DNA of 64,000 nucleotides from Protopterus annectens (Eukaryota; Chordata; Ceratodontiformes; Protopteridae), in contig NC_056745.1 in NCBI RefSeq assembly GCF_019279795.1, forward strand, positions 512,332,013 to 512,396,012, read 5' to 3'. Position numbers and translations under genes: made by a program. The notes beneath the pieces were generated by a model. It did no database searches and was not told where the DNA came from. It saw only the letters and a program-made list of their open reading frames with translations. Below, piece by piece: positions 44,334 to 53,079 of the stretch; the first letter of the stretch is position 1; every line of letters begins with the position of its first letter.

Positions 44334-46438
44334 TCAGAGCCACTCTGCTCCTGGGGCGGCGCCCTCCCTGTCCACCTCTGCCACGGTAGGACTGGTCGTC
44401 TGGGGCTGGTTGGGAATGTTGTGATTTTCGGAACCACATCTTCTTCTGACCCTTTTGGTTCCTTGAAAAGGACTGCTGGGGAGCAGAGAAGCGGACTCAG
44501 ACGGCAGACGTCTTCCTGTCATTCTCGCTCTGGACAAGTGTCTCGTAAACTGTTTTGCCAAATAGGGCAGAACCATCGAAAGGGGCGTTCGCGAAGGACG
44601 CTTTAAAGGGCTCCGCAAAATCGCAATGACGGAGCCAGGCCTGACGTCTCATAACTAGGCCTGCTCCGCTAGCCCTAGCGGCTCCCTCTGTGGCGTGGGA
44701 CAACAGCCGCATAGAGGTGTTTGAAATCGATCTCAGAGTGGCCATTCAGGTGGAGTACAATTGTTTGTCATCCTCCGACATGGACTGGGGGGGGGGGGAG
44801 ATGCAGCGTATTCTTTGATAAGATCCCGCTGCATCCTTACCAAGGTGGTCGCTGAACTAAAGACTCGCTTCCCTAAGCGGTCCATCAAACGGGACTCTTT
44901 GCTCGGTGGATGGACTGAGGGGCTCTCCTGAGCCAATTCCCTCTTTGTGGCTGCCGCCGTACATGGCATCTACGGGGGGCCCCTTACGCCAATGTGATCG
45001 GTCTGGGGGGGGGGGGGCAAGAATCCCATCCGGGCGTTTCGGTATGAGGGGACACCCCAAGAGGTAGACGGGCCTGCCTCGAATGCCTCCAGAAACACGG
45101 ACTCGTCAAAGGAAGACTTGGGAGCAGACCACCCACCTCTGATTCTCGGCATCTCCATGATGTCTCCAAAGGAGACATCCTCAGGGGGCGATCTTGGGGA
45201 GCCTTCCCCATCCTCCAAGTCCGTGTCCTCGGTTAAGGACTCAGGAGAGTCCACGTGCCTCCTTTTGCACTTATGCTTACGGGGAGCTTCCTCGGGGGGA
45301 CTGTCCGAGGAGGCCTCGCCAGCAACATCTTGTTCCAATGGAACCATCTGTGACATCGAAGCAGGCTGTCCCTTTGGCCGGGTGATGGAAGCCTGGCCCA
45401 GCAGAGAGGGAGTGCAGGGAGGAGCCGATGCAAGGACTGGGGGTCCGGATGCTCTCAGAGCCCTCTCCAACATCGAAGGCAGAGGGAGAGCCACTCTCTA
45501 ATGGATCCGAAAGTCGGCTCCCACTCGGATCCGATGAAGGGACTGGAGCCGGCGCTGAGACAGTCGGATCCAAGGGACCAGTGGGCTCCGACCTGGATGG
45601 AGCCGAAGGCACACTGAATCCCCAGGATCCGAAGCTCGGACCACGGCTCCGAGAGGTCGGATCCGACAGGCTCGAGGGCAGGGTCGGATCCGAAGTACCA
45701 AGTACTGCCGGTGCCAACCCACCCCCGGCTCAAAACGCTGCTCGGCACCGAACGTTCCGAACCCGGATAGCAGGTCGGAGAAGGAGCAATAGGGTGGAAA
45801 AAGGGTGTGAGCTCTGGGGCAGCACTCCCATCTGCAGCTGGGCCTGGATGAATCTTCGCATCATCCGGTCCAAGTCTGCATCGGATAAACTGAAAGTAGA
45901 TCTCGAAGAGGCCACAGAGGCAGGCCTGAAATGCCGCCTCGATGACCTAGACGGAGATCGGGTGTCCTCCTCCTCAGGCCCCGGGGAGAAACAAGGGGAT
46001 CGGAGCAGAGGAGGAGGAGACCTAGAAGCAGTGGAGGGAGAAGCCCGCTTAGCTGGCGGGGCCGAAACAGAGGTCTTGGCCCGCTGCTTGTGGTGCTTCT
46101 CCCGCCGTTTCTCCCTCCTGGCCTCCGACACTTTAGCGGGAGTTTGAGTCCCGGACGGAGGCAGGGGGGCAGGAGTGGCAGCGACCACAGGCTGTGGTGG
46201 AGCCACGGGAGCAGCAGAGGTAGCGGAGGCCGAAGCCGGGTCCGGGGGTAAAAGTCCCACCAGGACCAACTTCGACCTCCGCTCTTTCAGTGCCCTGGGG
46301 TTGAACCCTGCACAGATGGTACAGCCTGAGGTAAGGTGTTCAACCCCAAGGCACCGAACGCACCGAGTGTGGCCATCAGCCGGGGAGAGCTTATGGCCAC
46401 ACTCGGTACATTTGGAAAATATGGCTTTTGGGGCCGCA

Positions 46439-46443
<5 letters not shown>
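44334..46443 (-). pseudogene. gag: D10 gag-like protein
   Basis: Start ATG 46443-46441, immediately after a run of 26 A on the coding strand. The zinc module at residues 11-45 keeps the family pattern: CTECGHKLSPADGHTRC, CVRCLGVEH, then C-x2-C. Then an Ala/Pro-rich and Arg/Ser-rich linker (KREKHHKQRAK, RSPSRSSRRHF), an SDP-rich part (45480-45710) rich in GGATCCGA, then conserved C-terminal blocks near 44500-44970 (HPPSKESRLMDRLGKRVFSS, LMRRQAWLRHC). Frame changes at about 45725, 45490, 44970 and 44745; two lie by G/C runs (45007, 44791). Gag is thus broken, though some breaks could be sequence errors. Confidence 0.7.
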
Positions 46444-46473
<30 letters not shown>

Positions 46474-46718
46474 AAAAAAATTACACACAGGCCCCAAAAG
46501 AAACGCAACACACACACACACTAACGACCAGCGAAGGGAGGGGTAACTAATTAAAGAACAAATAAGGAGCCTAACACTTACACACTTTTACTTGATTAAT
46601 TTTAGGTAAAAGAAAAAAATTCTGGCAGGAAAAGTACAGATACAAGTAGTAAAATTTTCACTTAGCTGACGAGCTCAAAAGGATCCAGCCATCCACAAGC
46701 GCGGCAAACTAGATCTGG

Positions 46719-46858
46719 GGTCATGGAGGGTTAGCAGGGGATTATGGGTGAAGGGAGGAGCTAGGAGCTCAGATCCATTAGCTTGAAACAAGTTCGGATC
46801 CGATATCGGATCCGTAACCCACAGGTTGCTGGCAAATGAACATCCTACTTCAGATTTA
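46719..46858 (-). repeat. D10 5' ITR
   Basis: 46719-46842 is the inverted match of the 3' ITR; the outer 16 bases (46843-46858) occur complemented in the ICR. It contains the 20-base perfect palindrome CGGATCCGATATCGGATCCG at 46795-46814. No TATA box or TGACGTCA is seen, unlike the other family. Confidence 0.8.
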
Positions 46859-47780
46859 TTGTTTCCAGGCTGTGACAATGCTGACTCCATTGACTTTTCA
46901 AATACTACTGATGTTTCTTCATAGGCAGTCTTGCATATGGATTTAGAAGAATGCAAGAGGCCATGAACTCCCAAGGCTTCCAGTATTTGCCTTGCAGAAA
47001 GCAGGGTTTTTGTGGCCACCTGTTTGAAGTAAGTCACAAAATGAGTTTGCTTCTCTGGTGTAAGGAAAGCCATCTGGGCAGTTGTATTCAAGCTTGCACC
47101 CAGGAATGTAATTTGAGGGTTCCAGTTGTGATTTCTTTTTGTTTATAGTGTACCCTAGACAAGTTAGAACCCTTTTTTACAAACGCCAGATGTTGTAGAA
47201 GAATGTCCTTGTTTTCTGCCCGAATTAGACAGTTGTCCAGGTATGGATATATTTGAATATGTCTTTGCCTGCAAAATGCAATTACTGGAGCCAGGCACTT
47301 TGTAAAGACCCTGGGCGCAGTAGATAAGCCAAAGGGCAGTGCAGAGAACTGGTAATGCAAGTAGCCTGCTTTGAAGCAGAGGCATCTTCTGCAAGATTCC
47401 CAGATGGGGACATGCAGGTAAGCCTCTTAAATCTAGAATTGCCAACCAGGCATCTTTGCCTAGCATAGGAAGAAACTGGTGAAGAGTCAGCATCTTGAAT
47501 TCTGGAATGTCCAGAAAGGTGTTTAGAGTAGAAAGTCCAGAATTGGATGCCATGATTTGTCTTTTCTGGGTACCAGGAAAAGTCTGGACTAGAAACCTTG
47601 TCCCTTTTCCTCTTCTGGCACTAGCTGAATAGCCCCCATGCTCATGAGGGAAAGTACTTGTTTCTGGGCCTCTGACCACTGATTTGGGGGCAGGTCTGGC
47701 CATCCGTTTGGAATTTGCAATGTCTGAAAATGAAATCTGTACCCCTGGGATACTATATTTAAAACCCATTTGTCCTGGGT
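46859..47780 (-). pseudogene. D9 reverse transcriptase (copy 1)
   Basis: QFSALPFGLSTAPRVFTKCL (47300-47360), then the active site YPYLDNCLI (47222-47248), where the second Asp of YLDD is Asn. Upstream are MLTLHQFLPMLGKDAWLAIL (47435-47490), EEKGQGF and LPPNQWSEAQKQVLSLMSM (47640-47700). Frames switch near 47390 and 47600. The C-terminal part (MNTTAQMAFLTPEKQ, 47045-47091) ends at the D10 junction. Confidence 0.7.
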
Positions 47781-47799
47781 TATAAGTTGCCAGTTTTTT

Positions 47800-49644
47800 G
47801 CATGAAGAGCCAGTTTTCCCCCCAAAGGGGCGGTTAAAAGGTAAGTGCTTGGTAAGTGTAAAGGGAAGTCATTTAGACTGCTTACCATAGGGAGGTGTCT
47901 TGTTGTTTCCAGATTTGGAAGATGAGGCACCCCATTGTTTTGTTCTGAAAGTCCCTTGGGACTGAAACCTTGTGCTTTTGGAATGTCTGGGTTTGACTTG
48001 AGTGGCTCTCGAAGGAACTGGAAAGGACCAGTTCTTAGTAGGCCAGTGCCTACTAAATCTTGGAGATTGCACTTGTAAGAAATCTTTCAGAGTGTACATA
48101 GATTTAGCTTTATCTTCCATCTTTTTTAGATCTTCAGCCTTGTGACCAAAGAGACGATCCTGTTGTAAAGGACCATCCAACAATTTTGCTTTAACATGAT
48201 CAGAGTTTGCTCTTTGAGCCAAGCATGCCTTCTTAGCACAGACCCAGTAACAGCAGCCCTGCAAGAGGCCTCCAAAGAATCAAAACCACATTGCAAAGTA
48301 TGTTTTCCAACTTGTTCAGCTGAATGCAATAAATCCTGTAAATCTTTATTTTCCACACAGTCAGAAATCATTTTCTGTTAAAGCGGTCCCATGATATGCT
48401 GATATTTTAGCATATGAAATTGACAGTTTAAGGCACTGATTGCCAAGGTTGCAGAAGTGTAAACCTTCTTGCCCAATCTATCCAGCGCCTCGGAATCTCT
48501 ATCAGAAGGGGTAGGATTTTTAGCAGTAAAAGCCTTAATGCCCTTGGGACATTGAGAAATGGTTTCAGGATCTGCAACAGGATTTTTGTAAAGGAATTTG
48601 TGGGAATTGGGAACTCTGTAGTATCTGCCTGGCCTACAAGGAGTCGGAGGCAGAGAATCAGGAGCCAGACTAGATTCTGTAAAATGTCTAGAACAGTAGG
48701 TAAAGTCAAATGCCTATGCTGAGGAAGAAGAAAATCCCCAAGTCTCTCTTTAGATTCAGAAAAATCCTGACTTTCCCCAGTGGAAATGTTCCCTTAAGGT
48801 ATGTAAAGTTTCCCCAAAAGAAACGTCCTCAGGGGGAGAAGCAGAAGAAATGGACTATTCTTCATCAGAGTCCTCATAAGAAGGTATAGGCAATTCCTGT
48901 TCATTAGAAGAGTCAGAAGAAATAGAATCCTGTTCAGAGGAATCAAAGTCAATATTCTTGCCTAGGCATCTTAGAAGGGGGGGGGGGGGGGTTGGCTACC
49001 CCTGATCAGAGTAATTAAATCTTCAGCCATTTTCATCATTTGTTTTTTAGGCATAGGAGCCTGCACATAGGGCCTAGGCATCTTAGATTGAGATTCTGGC
49101 CATAGTTTTGAAGATGGCGTCGGTCTAATATACAAATCTGTAGGCCTGAAAACACCTTCAGAAGCCAGTGCCTGCACAGCGGCTCCGGACCCATCCAAGG
49201 TACAGAAATCCGCAGGTTCCACAGTTGGAGCTTCTCGCGGCATAGCGGACTCCGAATGGGTCTCAGCAGAGGCCTGCAAATCAGAAGTAGCGGGTATCAG
49301 GGACTGCGAAAGCGCCTGAGTACCGGCAAACTGGCGACTGGCTCAGAAGCGTCATCGGCAGTTTTACACCTAAATGGCCTGTCTCGTCTTTTTCTTTGCA
49401 TTTTTTTAGGTATTCCAGTAGTCTGATTGCTAACAGACGACATTTCTGGATAATTAAAGCATGAGCCAAAATATTTAGAAGCAAAAATGTACAGATGTTT
49501 GATAGTGCGTTGATTAAATAAAGCACAGAACAGATAGCAAGGTACGTCGTGGTCAGGGCCTAGGCAAGGAATAGAGTACAAATGGAAATCCTTATGAGGC
49601 ATTTGCTTCCCACAAGTAATGCAATTATTAACTTTTACTGACAT
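47800..49644 (-). pseudogene. gag: D9 gag-like protein (copy 1)
   Basis: ATG 49644-49642. Zinc module: CITCGKQMPHKDFHLYSIPC, then CLGPDHDVPCYLFC (49530-49620). The His-Cys pair has Ser in place of one Cys (HLYSIPC). A frame open to 49297, then PKKQMMKMAEDLITLIRGSQ (49010-49070), a G-run (about 48977-48991) where copy 2 has four G, LLHSAEQVGKHTLQCGFDSL with VLRRHAWLKEQ (48200-48335), and KMEDKAKSMYTLKDFLQV (48065-48125). Confidence 0.7.
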
Positions 49645-49754
49645 GGGTAAGGAGCAAGAAAAAGTTTCCCCAACGGGGTACTTAGCTTTTTTGAAGACTT
49701 CAGATCTGAAACTCTAAAACGAAAATTTCAGGAGTCGGCCAAACAGCACTTGCG

Positions 49755-49958
49755 AACCTGCTTCTACTTCGGGCACCGCGCGGCAAGAAAGACCGATGTA
49801 ATGGCGTTGGCTGCATGTTTTATACCCCTGGCGACCTGATGTCATGGAAGAAGGGACAGCAACCGACAGGACCCAAGACTTTAATTAGGCAGACTGAGGG
49901 CAACCTGCCCGCAGATTACCCAAATGTAATGACTGCAACAGTGAAACACGAAGAACAC
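49755..49958 (-). repeat. D9 5' ITR / promoter (copy 1)
   Basis: Outer end at 49958; CRE-like box decayed to TGATGTCA (49837-49844); TTTTATA at 49818-49824; leader from GGCAAGAAAGACCG. Same sequence in copy 2 ending at 55196. Confidence 0.7.
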
Positions 49959-49992
49959 CTGACACTTCAAGGCCCTAATGGCGAGAGTGGAA
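49959..49992 (-). pseudogene. gag: D8 gag remnant beyond D9
   Basis: ctgacacttcaaggccctaa... encodes the RALKCQ part of gag that joins in frame position with the QFHMLKY part ending at 38427. It is repeated at 55197-55230. Confidence 0.65.
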
Positions 49993-49998
49993 GGGTCT

Positions 49999-50392
49999 AA
50001 ATAAGAAGCAATGCAATTTGATTTAAACAGCACAGGTGGTTTTCTTAAATTCACGTCAATAACCAATGAAACTAAAATTGATTTTTTAGATATACCGATT
50101 AAAAAAGAACGAACACAATGTAACATTACATCCACCATTTTTAGAAGATGTACTCTAATTCCTTGATGAGGTTTGATAGTTGCATTCCCATACAACACAA
50201 GAATAGTGTAACAAAAGGTCAGAAGGTGAGGTTGAGCAGGTTAATAATATGAAAGTTTTGTAATGGAGATGAACAAATTGATGGACATGTTAATGGTTAG
50301 GGGGTGTCCCCTTGAATTTTTAGTTAAAATCAAGAGAGCAGTTGTAAAGAATAGAAATGCAAGATTCAAACCCTATATTGTGAATGCAGGGT
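49999..50392 (+). pseudogene. Penelope-like element fragment (RT C-terminus)
   Basis: On the + strand: GGFLKFTSITNETKIDFLDI (50038-50090), IKKERTQCNITSTIF, then YSNS-type sequence, DSCIP and GQKVRLSRLII, and in a shifted frame MLMVRGCPLEFLVKIKRAVV (50288-50350). The order 'INFLDL ... T.IYRKPT..N.LLH..S.HP ... GQ..R..RI ... RGYP' is that of Penelope-like RTs just past the catalytic core. No active-site YxDD and no GIY-YIG domain is present in the fragment. Also present as copy 2 (55237-55630). The family call comes from motif memory. Confidence 0.5.
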
Positions 50393-51966
50393 AGGTTCAT
50401 AGGTTCATACTAGGCTATCTGCCCTAGGGCATTTATAAGCCTAGCCAGAGTGTGGTTGGCTTTCGCCACCCATTTTAAATTAATTTTGCTATGCCCTTTT
50501 TTGAGATTAGTATACTGTGCCTCTGTCTAACAGTGACACAGAAGTGATACCCGGGGTAAACCTACGATCTCCCATCCACTCAAGATTCCTCCTGAAGAGA
50601 ATCAATGAGGGACTCTGCCTAACCTGGACTGGGATTTTATTCCAGAGTGAAGGGAGCCTCTGGGTTATGAATCTGTCCTTCCAGCATGTCCTATTTATTT
50701 CAGTGCTGAGGTTCAAGTCTCTGGCGCGCGTAGCTCGATGGGATTTGGATTTCCTGAGGTGCAGCATGTCCATTAATTCCGGGTTGGACATGGCTTTATA
50801 CGTCAGGCACAGACCGCCTCTGAGCAGGCGGTATGCCACTGAGTAGAGCTGGAGTTTCTTTAACCGGGCAGCATATGGCATCTGTTTGAGCCCTTTGATC
50901 CTCTTGGTGAGGTACTTTTGGGGTCTTTCCAGTTGCTGCAGGTGTCTGGTAAGGTACATCCCAAAAGGGGCATTGTACTCAATTATGGGCCTGATGAGGG
51001 ATGAGTAAAGAGGCACGATGACCTTCCCTGATCTACATGTGAATCCCTTCATGATTAGGTGGGCTATATAAAATGTTTTTCTAACCACTTTGGCCACGTG
51101 GTTGTCAAATGAGAGATTGCTATCAACTTGGGTCCGCAGGTCCCTAATTACTTCTTCTGTACTTAATGGATTACCATCTATGTGGTAATTTGTGGGCACT
51201 TTGTTTTTGCCAAAGGGGATGACTATACACTTTTTGGCGTTTAGCTTGAGGCCATGGCTCTGGCACCAGTTGTATGTTTCTATGAGGCCCTTTTGGAGGA
51301 TGCTTGTGTCGGCTGGAGAGTCAATTATGGCGCCCAGTTTGCAGTCATCTGCGAACTTGGTCAGCCACAGTCCTTACATGTTGGCCTATACCTCCGAGAA
51401 ATATATATCGAACAAGAGAGGTCCCAGGACTGAGCCTTGTGGGACACCACTCGTAACTGGTTTGGAGTCTGACATGGCTCCAGCAATTCTAACCATGTGG
51501 GTTCTGTCCTTGAGCCAATTTGCATCCCATCTAGTGACATAGGGGTTTATATTTAAGCTGGTGAGCTTATCTATAATGCCAGAGTGGGGTATTGTATCGA
51601 AGGCTTTTGCGAGGTCCAGGTAGGCTGTGTGGACCACCTTCCCCTCGTCGATGGCATTGGTGACGGTTTCAAAGAAATCGACCAGGTTTAAGAGGCAGGA
51701 TCTGCCCTTAAAGCCAAACTGGGTAGGATCCAGTGTCTGTAGGTCCCCAATATCTTTATTTATGAGGTTCATGATGATCCTTTCCAGCTTTGCAGACCAA
51801 GCTAGTCAGGCTTATGGGGCGATAGTTTCCAGAATCTGTTGAGGCACCAGCTTTGTGGAGAGGGACCACTGTTGCTGTACGCCACTCTTTGGGTACATAT
51901 CCTGTAGTAAGACTGAGATTGAACATTAGTTTTATGTTTGGGTTTAGTTCTTCTTGGAGTTCATGT
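50393..51966 (-). pseudogene. CR1-type LINE, RT C-terminal half and 3' end (duplicated copy 1)
   Basis: Minus-strand CR1: FGFKGRSCLLNLVDFFETVT (51675-51735), YLDLAKAFDTIPHSGIIDKL (51570-51625), SGVPQGSVLGPLLFDIYF (51395-51450), FADDCKLG (51335-51360), then the thumb region (51199-50507) and a 3' end with 'aggttcatactagg' at 50395-50415. It is cut at 51966 by the tandem duplication; the natural continuation is 57190-58855. A stop at about 51385 lies just before FADD. Confidence 0.75.
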
Positions 51967-52114
51967 AGATCTGGGGTCATGGAGGGTTAGCAGGGGATTA
52001 TGGGTGAAGGGAGGAGCTAGGAGCTCAGATCCATTAGCTTGAAACAAGTTAGGATCCGATATCGGATCCGTAACCCACAGGTTGCTGGCAAATGAACATC
52101 CTACTTCAGATTTA

Positions 52115-53023
52115 TTGTTTCCAGGCTGTGACAATGCTGACTCCATTGACTTTTCAAATACTACTGATGTTTCTTCATAGGCAGTCTTGCATATGGATTT
52201 AGAAGAATGCAAGAGGCCATGAACTCCCAAGGCTTCCAGTATTTGCCTTGCAGAAAGCAGGGTTTTTGTGGCCACCTGTTTGAAGTAAGTCACAAAATGA
52301 GTTTGCTTCTCTGGTGTAAGGAAAGCCATCTGGGCAGTTGTATTCAAGCTTGCACGCAGGAATGTAATTTGAGGGTTCCAGTTGTGATTTCTTTTTGTTT
52401 ATAGTGTACCCTAGACAAGTTAGAACCCTTTTTTACAAACGCCAGATGTTGTAGAAGAATGTCCTTGTTTTCTGCCCGAATTAGACAGTTGTCCAGGTAT
52501 GGATATATTTGAATATGTCTTTGCCTGCAAAATGCAATTACTGGAGCCAGGCACTTTGTAAAGACCCCAAGCAGTAGATAAGCCAAAGGGCAGTGCAGAG
52601 AACTGGTAATGCAAGTAGCCTGCTTTGAAGCAGAGGCATCTTCTGCAAGATTCCCTGATGGGGATATGCAGGTAAGCCTCTTAAATCTAGAATTGCCAAC
52701 CAGGCATCTTTGCCTAGCATAGGAAGAAACTGGTGAAGAGTCAGCATCTTGAATTCTGGAATGTCCAGAAAGGTGTTTAGAGTAGAAAGTCCAGAATTGG
52801 ATGCCATGATTTGTCTTTTCTGGGTACCAGGAAAAGTCTGGACTAGAAACCTTGTCCCTTTTCCTCTTCTGGCACTAGCTGAATAGCCCCCATGCTCATG
52901 AGGGAAAGTACTTGTTTCTGGGCCTCTGACCACTGATTTGGGGGCAGGTCTGGCCATCCGTTTGGAATTTGCAATGTCTGAAAATGAAATCTGTACCCCT
53001 GGGATACTATATTTAAAACCCAT
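52115..53023 (-). pseudogene. D9 reverse transcriptase (copy 2)
   Basis: As copy 1, with the same YLDN active site (52476-52502) but 'gaccccaagcagtag' at 52563-52577 where copy 1 reads 'gaccctgggcgcagtag', which destroys the APRVF block. Confidence 0.7.
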
Positions 53024-53079
53024 TTGTCCTGGGTTATAAGTTGCCAGTTTTTTGCATGAAGAGCCAGTTTTCCCCCCAA

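Larger units (their letters stand above)
40954..46858 (-). mobile_element. D10: DIRS element of a second family, inserted in D9
   Basis: 5,905 bp with 3' ITR (about 40998-41134 within 40954-41140), ICR (41222-41318), YR, MT-like/RH, RT, gag and 5' ITR (46719-46842). The ICR junction at 41274/41275 joins the complement of the left outer end (gaagttatg...) to the complement of the right outer end (...cagattta), fixing the termini. The flanks rejoin as aggaatta|ttgtttccagg, the sequence found uninterrupted in D4 (12273 region). Its ITRs, with repeated GGATCC, are unlike those of the other copies. Richer in CpG than its surroundings. Confidence 0.92.
38428..49958 (-). mobile_element. D9: DIRS element inserted in D8, itself split by D10
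   Basis: Left part 38428-40953 (3' ITR, ICR, YR, MT-like, RH) and right part 46859-49958 (RT, gag, 5' ITR); the 5,905 bp between is D10. D9 alone is 5,626 bp, about the same as D7. Left terminus AGTACAG at 38428, right terminus GAAGAACAC at 49958. Empty site reconstructs to tgtgaaa|ctgacac with no duplication. Everything right of 46859 is repeated at 52115-55196. Confidence 0.9.
46711..51966. repeat. Tandem duplication, copy 1 (5,256 bp)
   Basis: Starts at agatctggggtcatgg and ends at ggagttcatgt. It covers the D10 5' ITR, the D9 RT-gag-ITR half, a D8 remnant, the Penelope-like fragment and the 3' part of CR1. The identical order repeats from 51967. The junction shares TAG with both parental ends, a 3-base microhomology. 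Confidence 0.95.

Noticed and set aside
45428..46147. 239-codon open frame on + strand
   Set aside because: Antisense shadow of the GC-rich D10 gag; the minus frame carries the zinc module and family motifs.
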